Of a DNA stretch of 64,000 bases, positions 25,793-36,216 are shown piece after piece. This DNA is from Gammaproteobacteria bacterium (GTDB lineage: Bacteria; Pseudomonadota; Gammaproteobacteria; Enterobacterales; Alteromonadaceae), in contig JAAFAI010000011.1 in NCBI GenBank assembly GCA_018222405.1, positions 1-64,000 on the forward strand. Direction: 5' to 3'. How positions within the stretch are numbered: the stretch's first letter is position 1; the number at the start of each line of letters is the position of its first letter. Position numbers and translations under genes: made by a program. The notes under the pieces are model-generated. The model saw only the letters and a list, made by a program, of their open reading frames with translations. It searched no databases and had not been told where the DNA came from.

Positions 25793-27148
25793 ATGGTCAG
25801 ATATACCAATAAACTGAAACTGATAGCTGTGTCTCTGGGAATTTCTGTAGCGCTCACCAGCGCGCAGGCTCAGGAACTTCCTGAACCGGTAACCGATGCC
25901 GATTATTATGATAACGGCGCGCCTCCCGAGGCTAAAGTTAAACTGGGCAATATGCTGTTTTTTGACAAGATCATGAGCGGTAACCAAAACATATCCTGTG
26001 CAACATGCCATAACCCGCTGCTAAGCAGTGGCGATGGCTTGTCACTGGGAGTCGGAGAAGGCGGCCGTGGCCTTGGCCGTTACCGAACCACGGGTGAAGG
26101 GGCGGAGGCGATTACCACCCGTATTGGCCGGCATGCGCCGCACTTATTTAATCTTGGCGCCAAAGAGTTCATTCGCATGAACTGGAACGGGATTCACCAG
26201 ATAAGCAGTGGGCGCCTGGATTTGCCCTCAGGCAGAGCAACTCCCCGCAACATCGAAAATGTGCTTGCCGGCCAGTCATTATTTCCAATTACCAATTTTG
26301 CGGAAATGATGGGCGAAATTGGTGATAACGAAGTGTCATCTGTAGTCAGGCCCCGCGTCGGTCCGGCAAACTTTCCAGCCATCTGGAACGCTTATATGCA
26401 GCGTTTAAGGGCCATCCCGTTATATGTGCAAATGTTTATGGATGCCTATCCGGGCGAAATACTCAGTGCTCAGGATATGCAGATTCAGCACTATGCTAAT
26501 GCGGTTGCAGCGTTTCAGGCTGTTGCCTTCAGAAGTGATAACAGTCCTTTTGATGATTATCTGCGAGGTAACACCGATGCGATGACCGCCAAACAAGTAC
26601 GAGGGATGAATCTGTTTTATGGTGAATCAGGCTGTTCGAGCTGCCACAGTGGCAAATTTCAAACGGATCAGGGCTTTCATGGTATTGCCATGCCACAGGT
26701 CGGCCCGGGGCCTGAGTTCCGCTTTCCGTTGCAGGACCGCGGTCGCGCCGAACGAACAGGGCAGTCAGATGACTGGGCGAAGTTTAAAACTCCCTCATTA
26801 CGTAATGTCTGGTTAACGGCGCCTTATGGCCACGATGGAGCTTATGCAACTTTACGAGGCGTGATTGAACATCACCTCGACCCGCTGACATCTCTGGAGA
26901 ATTACGATGGTAGTCAGATGGTAGTGGCTAAACACGACGAATTTGACCTGACCGATCTGGATGGCTACAACGATCTGGTTTTACGTCAGACCATTATTGA
27001 TGCCAATGAGCTGCAGCCGGTTGCCCTGAGTTCTGAGCAGGTAGACGATATTATGGCGTTCCTGAAAGCGCTTACTGATTGGAACAGCTTCGAAAGAGGC
27101 GGAATGATACCTGCTGAAGTACCCAGCGGCCTGCCTGTTTTTGATTAA
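25793..27148 (+). CDS. Di-heme cytochrome c peroxidase (MauG/CcpA family)
   Basis: A 451-residue periplasmic protein with a Sec signal peptide ending near SAQAQE. It has two c-type heme sites: CATCH (C69, C72, H73) and CSSCH (C281, C284, H285). It fits the bacterial di-heme peroxidase and MauG family in layout, including GAKEFIRMNWNG and the late TPSLRNVWLTAPYGHDGAYA motif. Members reduce hydrogen peroxide or carry out oxidative chemistry on proteins and small molecules. GGAGAAG precedes the ATG, and a bidirectional terminator follows. Its position inside the glycan region suggests a role in modifying the product, but simple peroxide defence is possible. Confidence 0.9.
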   Translation: MVRYTNKLKLIAVSLGISVALTSAQAQELPEPVTDADYYDNGAPPEAKVKLGNMLFFDKIMSGNQNISCATCHNPLLSSGDGLSLGVGEGGRGLGRYRTTGEGAEAITTRIGRHAPHLFNLGAKEFIRMNWNGIHQISSGRLDLPSGRATPRNIENVLAGQSLFPITNFAEMMGEIGDNEVSSVVRPRVGPANFPAIWNAYMQRLRAIPLYVQMFMDAYPGEILSAQDMQIQHYANAVAAFQAVAFRSDNSPFDDYLRGNTDAMTAKQVRGMNLFYGESGCSSCHSGKFQTDQGFHGIAMPQVGPGPEFRFPLQDRGRAERTGQSDDWAKFKTPSLRNVWLTAPYGHDGAYATLRGVIEHHLDPLTSLENYDGSQMVVAKHDEFDLTDLDGYNDLVLRQTIIDANELQPVALSSEQVDDIMAFLKALTDWNSFERGGMIPAEVPSGLPVFD

Positions 27149-27169
27149 CGGCGGCCAAATCTGACAAAC

Positions 27170-27200
27170 CCAAAAAAAGCACCATCAGGTGCTTTTTTAT
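27170..27200. terminator. Bidirectional terminator between peroxidase and gmhA
   Basis: AAAAAAGCACC (27173-27183) pairs with GGTGCTTTTTT (27188-27198) around ATCA, with flanking CCCAAA/TTTGGG. A and T runs on both sides let it serve the convergent genes. Confidence 0.9.
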
Positions 27201-27219
27201 TTGGGTGATAAACAAGTAC

Positions 27220-27795
27220 CTACCCTTTAAAATATCGCTTTTCAACCTGCCCACACAATATATGGCCAAGCAAAATATGGCACTCCTGAATTCGAGCTGT
27301 GTCAGGGGATGGAATGCACAGGCAATTGCAGAGAGCCTTTAATTTACCGCCGCTCTGACCGGTTAACACATAGGTTGTGACGTTCATTTGTTTAGCGACT
27401 TCTACTGCGGCAATAACGTTCGGGCTGTTACCGCTGGTGGATATGCCTACAAACACGTCCTTTTCGGTGGCAATACTTTGTAACTCGCGGGAGAACACAA
27501 ATTCATAACCGTAGTCGTTACCAATAGCACTGATAGCTGAGTTATTGGTACCCAGTGCCAGCGACGGCAGTGGCGCCCGATCGAACAGGAAACGGGACGT
27601 AAACTCGGCGGATAAATGCTGTGCATCAGCAAAGCTGCCGCCGTTGCCACAGAAAATGATTTTGCCACCTTGCTGAAGTGAAGAAAGGCAAGCATCGATA
27701 AGTTCGCTCAGTTGAGATAGCAGATGTTCATCTTTTAAAGTTGCTTCCTTAACAGCAATGGACGCTTTTATTTCATCCTGAATATCCGGGCTCAT
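27220..27795 (-). CDS. gmhA: Sedoheptulose 7-phosphate isomerase
   Basis: A 191-residue SIS-domain protein with the GmhA signature: FCGNGGSFADAQHLSAEFTS, GISTSGNSPN and the C-terminal RIQECHILLGHILC. It makes D-glycero-D-manno-heptose 7-phosphate from sedoheptulose 7-phosphate in the cytoplasm. It stands alone on the minus strand, divergent from the 28364 gene. With hddA, gmhB and hddC here it gives the complete route to GDP-heptose. It might also feed LPS core heptose. Confidence 0.93.
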   Translation of the reverse strand: MSPDIQDEIKASIAVKEATLKDEHLLSQLSELIDACLSSLQQGGKIIFCGNGGSFADAQHLSAEFTSRFLFDRAPLPSLALGTNNSAISAIGNDYGYEFVFSRELQSIATEKDVFVGISTSGNSPNVIAAVEVAKQMNVTTYVLTGQSGGKLKALCNCLCIPSPDTARIQECHILLGHILCGQVEKRYFKG

Positions 27796-28363
27796 GTGTT
27801 ACTCCTGTCGTGTAGGGCTACTGCGGTGTTTAATGCGCATGATATCGTTATCGTATGAGATATTTATCGTGCCATAGACCATTGGCAAAAACACTTCTTT
27901 TTAGGTTCCGGGGCTTACCGGCGAGTTAAAATAGTAAGAAGGTCTTGGTCTGCAAACGTAATGTCACCCTATTTTACTAGATCCTTTTGTTTTATCTTAC
28001 TTTTTTAAATTTTGAGGCATCACTGCGGGCTGTTTTCACTTTTCTTTCATTTGTTGGGTTATATTTTTTAATACCTGTTTGCCCGAATTAATATGATTGT
28101 CTCAACAATTTTTCTTGTGATTCAGACGAATTAAAATCTTAAAAGCGAAAGCTCTTTTCTGTCATACAGTTAGTTGTGTGTACTGTGCTTTTTGCTAACT
28201 CAGTTAGGGCCGTAATTTAACCTGGTAAAAACCATTTGCGAGGCTTCATGTCCCGTTTTATATACGTTCGTATGGTGCCGGTGATTTTTATTAATACCAA
28301 AAAAGACTTTAATGCATCCCGTTCATTGCAACCGTGTTTAAGTTTTTTTTGAGGTAAATAGAA
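27796..28363. other. Divergent intergenic region gmhA / secreted paralogue 2
   Basis: 568 bp, AT-rich, without a gene. It should hold the promoters of both divergent genes. ATACGTTCGTAT (28262-28273) is a perfect inverted repeat about 90 bp before the 28364 start and may be an operator. TATCGTTATCGTAT lies near 27843. No confident -35/-10 pair or riboswitch was seen. Confidence 0.55.
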
Positions 28364-29602
28364 ATGACTGGTTTTATCAAAAGTGTTGTTGCTACTGCTG
28401 TAATCTCTGCAACATTCTCTGCAGGCGCCGCTAGCCTGAGTGACACTGAATTCACCCGAAAAGGTATGGAAACCAATAACCTCGATGGATCGTCCCAGCT
28501 GAAATTTTCTCGCACTGGCACCACCTCTGCGATTTCTCCTACCCGTAGTTTCTGGCGCCCAATCTTCAGAAGGCCTGCTCCTGAGCCGACTCCAGAGCCA
28601 ACACCTGAGCCTACACCGGAACCCACTCCTGAGCCAGATACTAAAAGTGCACCTCAGGGACTTTTCCACAGTGCAGGTGTAATCAGTTCAAGCGATCAGC
28701 GTGGCACCATTATCCGTGACGATATCAACGGTGAAGACCACGTGTCTGGCAGCCTGGTGAGAGTCAGCTGGAGAGTTATTAATCCATCTGAAGGTGTGTT
28801 TGACTTTACGCCTCTGGAAAATGAACTGGCGGCCGCTGCAGAGTTGGATGCCAGTATCAGCCTGGCCATACTCGATAGCAAAGAAATGCCTCAGTATGTA
28901 CTGGATCAGTGTGAAACCTTTGATTACAGCTTCCGGGGGCAGCCAGCGACAACCTGTTTGCCATGGGACAGTCACTATCAACAATTCAAAGCCGAGTTGG
29001 TCAGCCGTCTGGGTGCACAGTTTGATTCTCACCCGAATCTGCGCGGGGTTTATATGAGCTATGCGGCCATGTCTAACGGCATCGAAATGCACTGGCGCGT
29101 GGATGAAAACGAATTTGCTGCTGCCGGATATACCCCTGATCGTCTGGAGCAATCTTATAACGATGTTATGGATATGTACGCAGAGGCCTTTACTACTACG
29201 CCAATTATGATGGAAATCCATACCGTGTTTGAGGAGTCGCATCTGGCAGAGAATGCTTTCAACCACTGCTACGATACTCTGGGCAGCCGTTGTGGTGTAG
29301 CCATCTGGTGGTGTTCATCTCGCATGGCCACTAACCCACGGGAGGCGGAGTATCCGGTCTATCATGTGGCACAACAGGCTACCGAACTGTCATTCGCGGT
29401 TTGTCAGACCATTGGTAACTTCAGCACTCAGCCAGACCGCTTCGACTCTGGACAGGGCTGGACTTCTGAAGAAGCACTGCGGAATGAAATGGACTTCTTT
29501 ATTGGCGAGGGCTTCAAGAACTTTGAGATTTGGTCTGCAGATTTACAGGATGCCACTCTTAAGGCCATTCTGGAAAACGAATACGCACCACTTTTGAAGT
29601 AA
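28364..29602 (+). CDS. Secreted putative glycan-active TIM-barrel protein (paralogue 2)
   Basis: 412 residues with a Sec-type signal peptide (VVATAVISATFSAGAA). About 50 residues of variable sequence follow, then a Pro-Thr-Glu linker of repeated PEPT units (about 71-88), then a domain like those of the 10334 and 29790 products. Shared motifs are VSGSLVRVSWRVINPSEGVF, TTCLPWDSHY, E241 in SNGIEMHW, E284 in MMEIHTVFE, and IWWCSSRMATNPRE. The linker suggests an extended surface or extracellular protein. A TGAGG ribosome site precedes the ATG, and a strong terminator follows. The family was not recognised; the two conserved Glu residues make a glycoside hydrolase plausible but unproven. Confidence 0.6.
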   Translation: MTGFIKSVVATAVISATFSAGAASLSDTEFTRKGMETNNLDGSSQLKFSRTGTTSAISPTRSFWRPIFRRPAPEPTPEPTPEPTPEPTPEPDTKSAPQGLFHSAGVISSSDQRGTIIRDDINGEDHVSGSLVRVSWRVINPSEGVFDFTPLENELAAAAELDASISLAILDSKEMPQYVLDQCETFDYSFRGQPATTCLPWDSHYQQFKAELVSRLGAQFDSHPNLRGVYMSYAAMSNGIEMHWRVDENEFAAAGYTPDRLEQSYNDVMDMYAEAFTTTPIMMEIHTVFEESHLAENAFNHCYDTLGSRCGVAIWWCSSRMATNPREAEYPVYHVAQQATELSFAVCQTIGNFSTQPDRFDSGQGWTSEEALRNEMDFFIGEGFKNFEIWSADLQDATLKAILENEYAPLLK

Positions 29603-29618
29603 CAGTACTCAACTAATG

Positions 29619-29645
29619 ACTCAGGCCCCTCAGGGGCCTGTTTTG
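29619..29645 (+). terminator. Rho-independent terminator
   Basis: CAGGCCCC (29622-29629) pairs with GGGGCCTG (29633-29640) around TCA, followed by TTTT. It separates the two secreted paralogue genes, so the second needs its own promoter in the 29646-29789 gap. Confidence 0.9.
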
Positions 29646-29789
29646 TATTTGTTTGTCGTAAAAGATATCCCTTAGTTGAGAATAGCGGGGATTACCAGCA
29701 TACTTTGCTGTACCAGTATCCAGCCTGCCGGCAGTAACCGGGCTGTTCTGATAACCAATGTACCGTGCAGACTAACGAGGTAATCTCTT

Positions 29790-30878
29790 TTGTTTCGACT
29801 ATCCGGCTTATTGACTTTTTTGTTACTGCTGATAACGGCTTGTGGGGGAGGGAACTCTACAACCACTTCGCCAACGCCAACCCCTCTGCCACCCGTGACT
29901 AACCCACCGCCAGCCGGTGAGTTTAAAGACCACCCGCAGGGGATCTTCAACAGTGCTGGTACCATTAATATCAATAATCCAGGCGCTTTTGTATCTGAAC
30001 ATATTAATGGCTTACCTCATGTTTCCGGCACCCTGGTGAGATTAAGCTGGTCAGAAATAAATCCGGCCCCGGCAGAGTATGATTTTTCGGTAATAGAACG
30101 GGAACTACAGGAAGCAGAGGCGCTGGGTGACAGGGTAAACCTGGCCATCATCGATAGCAAAGAAATGCCCCAATGGGTGCTGGATGAGTGCACAACCTTT
30201 GACTATTCGTTCAGGGGCAACCCGGCAGTAACCTGCTTACCCTGGGATTCGACTTACTTGGATTATAAAGAAGCTCTGGTCAGCCAACTGGGCGCTCAGT
30301 TTGATAGTCATGACAGCCTCGCAGGGATATACGTTACCTACGCAGCGATGACCAATGGTGTGGAGATGCACTGGCGTGTGGATGAGCAAAGGTTTGCTGA
30401 GGCCGGCTACACCTTTTCACGCCTCAGTGATGCTTTCAATGACGTCATTGATATGTACATGACCTACTTCCCTACCACGTCCATTATTATCGAGGCGCAT
30501 ACCGTTTTTGATAGTGCCGCTCTGGCTCAAACCGCTTATGATTATTGCTTTGACACAATAGGCGAGCGTTGCGGCGTGGCTATCTGGTGGTGTGCATCAC
30601 GCATGGCAACCAACCCTCGTGAATCTGAATATCCGGTATTCAGCGTTGCGCAGCAGGCAGCGAATAATGCGTTTGCTATCTGTCAGACCATTGCCAGTTT
30701 CACCGATGAACCTGAGCGTTTTGAACCAGGCATTAGCACAGAGCAGGCTTTCAGAAATGAAATGGCGTTTTTTGTTGACGCCGGGTTTAAAAACTTTGAG
30801 TTCTGGACCAGCGATATTCAGAATAGCACCCTCACGGATATTCTTAACGCTGAATATCTGGCAGACATCGAAAATTAG
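29790..30878 (+). CDS. Lipoprotein of the same putative glycan-active family (paralogue 3)
   Basis: 362 residues. The start is a TTG at 29790 with ACGAGG nine bases before it. A signal peptide with lipobox LITAC follows at once, then a Thr-Pro-rich linker. The domain is very close to the 28364 product (VSGTLVRLSWSEINPAPAEY, IDSKEMPQWVLDECTTFDYS, IWWCASRMATNPRESEYPV). Conserved Glu are E192 (NGVEMHW) and E235 (IIIEAHTVF). It differs from paralogue 2 by being lipid-anchored. Tandem duplication is the simplest explanation for the pair. Confidence 0.6.
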   Translation: MFRLSGLLTFLLLLITACGGGNSTTTSPTPTPLPPVTNPPPAGEFKDHPQGIFNSAGTININNPGAFVSEHINGLPHVSGTLVRLSWSEINPAPAEYDFSVIERELQEAEALGDRVNLAIIDSKEMPQWVLDECTTFDYSFRGNPAVTCLPWDSTYLDYKEALVSQLGAQFDSHDSLAGIYVTYAAMTNGVEMHWRVDEQRFAEAGYTFSRLSDAFNDVIDMYMTYFPTTSIIIEAHTVFDSAALAQTAYDYCFDTIGERCGVAIWWCASRMATNPRESEYPVFSVAQQAANNAFAICQTIASFTDEPERFEPGISTEQAFRNEMAFFVDAGFKNFEFWTSDIQNSTLTDILNAEYLADIEN

Positions 30879-30914
30879 GCCGGCGAAAGCAGGTGATTAA
30901 AAGCGGAAATTAAC

Positions 30915-31472
30915 ATGATGTTACCTCGTAAAGCGTTTTTCCTCGACAGGGATGGTGTAATTAATATTGATCACGGCTATGTATGCGAGCCTGAGAGTTT
31001 TGAGTTTACGCCCGGCGTGTTTGAAGCCTGTAAACGTATAGTGGATGAGGGCTATGTCATCATTGTTGTCACAAATCAGGCGGGCATTGGTCGGGGATAC
31101 TATACCGAGGAGCAATTTGCGGTACTTACCATATGGATGTGTGAGCAGTTTTCCCAACATGGGGTTATCATCACCGATGTACGTTTTTGCCCCCATCACG
31201 CTACTCACGGACAGGGTGAATACCTTAAAGATTGTGATTTCCGTAAGCCAAATCCGGGTATGATCTACGCTGCTGCCACAGAACATCAGATTGACCTGGC
31301 AAGCTCGGTGATGATTGGCGACAAAATGTCAGACATCCAGGCCGGGCAAAATGCCGGAATACAGCACTTGTATCTGGTGGATTCGGAGTATGAAAGCGAT
31401 GGTGTGGCCTCCGGCTACCAACGCTGTTCCAGCCTGTTTGATGCGGTAACGCAGTACTTTAACGGTCAGTAG
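30915..31472 (+). CDS. gmhB: D-glycero-D-manno-heptose 1,7-bisphosphate phosphatase
   Basis: A 185-residue HAD-superfamily phosphatase with the GmhB pattern. The nucleophile motif is FFLDRDGVINIDHGYV (D11, D13). A zinc-binding CPHHATHGQGEYLKDCDFRK insert is followed by KPNPGM and MIGDKMSDIQAG. It removes the C7 phosphate from heptose 1,7-bisphosphate, between the HddA and HddC steps. Its stop overlaps the convergent MBL-fold gene by 7 bp, so the two 3' ends interlock. Confidence 0.93.
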   Translation: MMLPRKAFFLDRDGVINIDHGYVCEPESFEFTPGVFEACKRIVDEGYVIIVVTNQAGIGRGYYTEEQFAVLTIWMCEQFSQHGVIITDVRFCPHHATHGQGEYLKDCDFRKPNPGMIYAAATEHQIDLASSVMIGDKMSDIQAGQNAGIQHLYLVDSEYESDGVASGYQRCSSLFDAVTQYFNGQ

Positions 31473-32338
31473 GTCGTATCCAGGTCAGCCCGAAAGTTGA
31501 AATAGGAATCATCCACCAGTGACTGGTTCACACCTTTAATATTGTCGGCCAGCCATTCGTTATACATTTTCAGATCGCTGAACTGCGCTAATGTAATGCT
31601 TTGCTGTAATTCCGTTAACGTTTTCCCGGCCAGCATGCCGTCTCTTACAGCTCTGTATAGTGCTTCCAGGTACGCCAGGTAATGCTCAATATCAGCACGG
31701 GTACCGATATCGGCATGGCCGCCGATAAACACCTCAAAATCGTAGCGATTAAGTACCGCTTTGGTAGCGCTGATCATACCTTGTATGTCATAACCGGGCA
31801 GATCTTTATACGGTAAGCGCCCCACCACTATCCAGTCTACAACATGTAATACTCCGGCGGGTTGAATAAGGTAGCTCACCGAACCCTTGCCGTTATTATC
31901 ACCATGGTAAGCAAGTTGTACCTTCGTTGAGCCCGAGGTAACGGTTAGTTCGTCGTTAAAGGTAATGTCGGGTTGCTGGGTTGGCAGTCTGGTAAAAGCA
32001 ATATCCCGGGCGGCCAGCTGGTGAGCAATCACCACCGTTTCAGAACCGGCCAATTGTTCGCCACCACTAACATGATCGCTATGGTTGTGGCTGTACAGCA
32101 TATAACTTATTGGCAGAAGCTTTTTTTGGGCGAGATATTGTCTGAGATAAGTCGCTGCATCAGGGCTGATGGGATCGGTAACAATAGTGCCCTGTTCAGT
32201 GGTGACAAATACCGAATGATAGTTACCGGCGGTAAAGCGATAGACATTGTCCTTCACCTGCTCAATAGCATAATCAGCAGCGTGCGCAGAAAAAGAAAAC
32301 AAACTGAGCAGAAAAAAAAAGAACATCATTACCTTCAT
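31466..32338 (-). CDS. Secreted MBL-fold metallo-hydrolase
   Basis: 290 residues from the ATG at 32338, chosen because a signal peptide (MMFFFFLLSLFSFSAHA) follows and GGGAG stands before it; an upstream in-frame start adds only an unrelated stretch. YSHNHSDHVSGG is the metal-binding HxHxDH motif, and IGGHADIGTRAD supplies a later ligand. It is a periplasmic zinc hydrolase of the glyoxalase II/lactamase-like superfamily with unknown substrate. It lies downstream of the fadBA terminator on the same strand. Confidence 0.85.
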   Translation of the reverse strand: MKVMMFFFFLLSLFSFSAHAADYAIEQVKDNVYRFTAGNYHSVFVTTEQGTIVTDPISPDAATYLRQYLAQKKLLPISYMLYSHNHSDHVSGGEQLAGSETVVIAHQLAARDIAFTRLPTQQPDITFNDELTVTSGSTKVQLAYHGDNNGKGSVSYLIQPAGVLHVVDWIVVGRLPYKDLPGYDIQGMISATKAVLNRYDFEVFIGGHADIGTRADIEHYLAYLEALYRAVRDGMLAGKTLTELQQSITLAQFSDLKMYNEWLADNIKGVNQSLVDDSYFNFRADLDTTY

Positions 32339-32420
32339 GAAAACTCCCTGGCATAAACAAAGCAGCAATGGGTTTACTACGCCGAGCATGCAGGTAAAGC
32401 TCAGATTTTCCGGCAATAAC

Positions 32421-32450
32421 AAAAAAAGGGCACCGCTAAGGTGCCCTTTC
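32421..32450 (-). terminator. fadBA terminator
   Basis: AAAGGGCACC (32425-32434) pairs with GGTGCCCTTT (32440-32449) around a five-base loop. On the minus strand it ends in a run of seven T, 19 bases after the fadA stop. Confidence 0.92.
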
Positions 32451-32467
32451 AATAAGGTTGTACTGAC

Positions 32468-35802
<3,335 letters not shown>

Positions 35803-35908
35803 TGTTGTCTCCTTTCAGCGTTACGCGTGAAATTAATAAAATTGTAGGGAGGCGCGTTTTCTTTAAAACCCTGATTCTTTCCAATGCAGAGAAAAATATC
35901 AACAAAAA

Positions 35909-35926
35909 TTCAAACAGGTGTTTCAA
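35909..35926. promoter_or_regulatory. PsrA-like operator upstream of fadBA
   Basis: TTCAAACAGGTGTTTCAA fits the pattern (G/C)AAAC-N4-GTTT(G/C) known for PsrA, a TetR-type fatty acid-responsive repressor of beta-oxidation genes in several gammaproteobacteria. The site is imperfectly symmetric (6 of 7 positions per arm). PsrA itself is not in the window. Confidence 0.55.
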
Positions 35927-36150
35927 TTATGTTGAGTCAATGGTGTCTAAGGTAACGTTTTCAAGCCCTTTAACGCATATTTAATTTATTTATAGTTGTG
36001 TATAGCCATTCCTGTCGCTGCCATTTTTTGCCAATTTTGCTAAATTAGAAATACGGGCAGGCGATTCCGGCAATGCTGTTGTTGATGTTAGCACTGTTGG
36101 TTACTTTTTGCCCTGAAACTCGCATAAAAGCGAGTCATCGAATATCGCTG

Positions 36151-36201
36151 TCATCCCGGGCGCAGAGTCTCTACACTACAAGACTCTTATATAGCCCGGG
36201 C
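36151..36201. repeat. REP-like long hairpin before slt
   Basis: CCCGGGC (36155-36161) pairs with GCCCGGG (36194-36200), and AGAGTCT (36164-36170) with AGACTCT (36181-36187). The TCATCCCGG head is like that of the elements at 132 and 221. The structure ends about five bases before the slt ribosome site and has no T run, so it could affect translation or mRNA stability. Confidence 0.6.
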
Positions 36202-36216
36202 AAAAAAGGAGATGTT

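Larger units (their letters stand above)
35803..36216. other. Divergent intergenic region fadB / slt
   Basis: 414 bp when slt is started at 36217. It contains the PsrA-like palindrome (35909-35926) and a large REP-like hairpin (36151-36201). An in-frame ORF start at 36073 would read through the hairpin and lacks a ribosome site and a signal peptide, so it was not used. Confidence 0.6.

Noticed and set aside
28688..29266. 192-residue antisense ORF inside the secreted paralogue 2
   Set aside because: The plus-strand frame carries a signal peptide and motifs shared with two paralogues; the antisense product has none.
36073..36216. Upstream in-frame start of slt
   Set aside because: It would translate through the hairpin at 36151 and displace the signal peptide from the N-terminus. 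The GTG at 36217 gives the family length.
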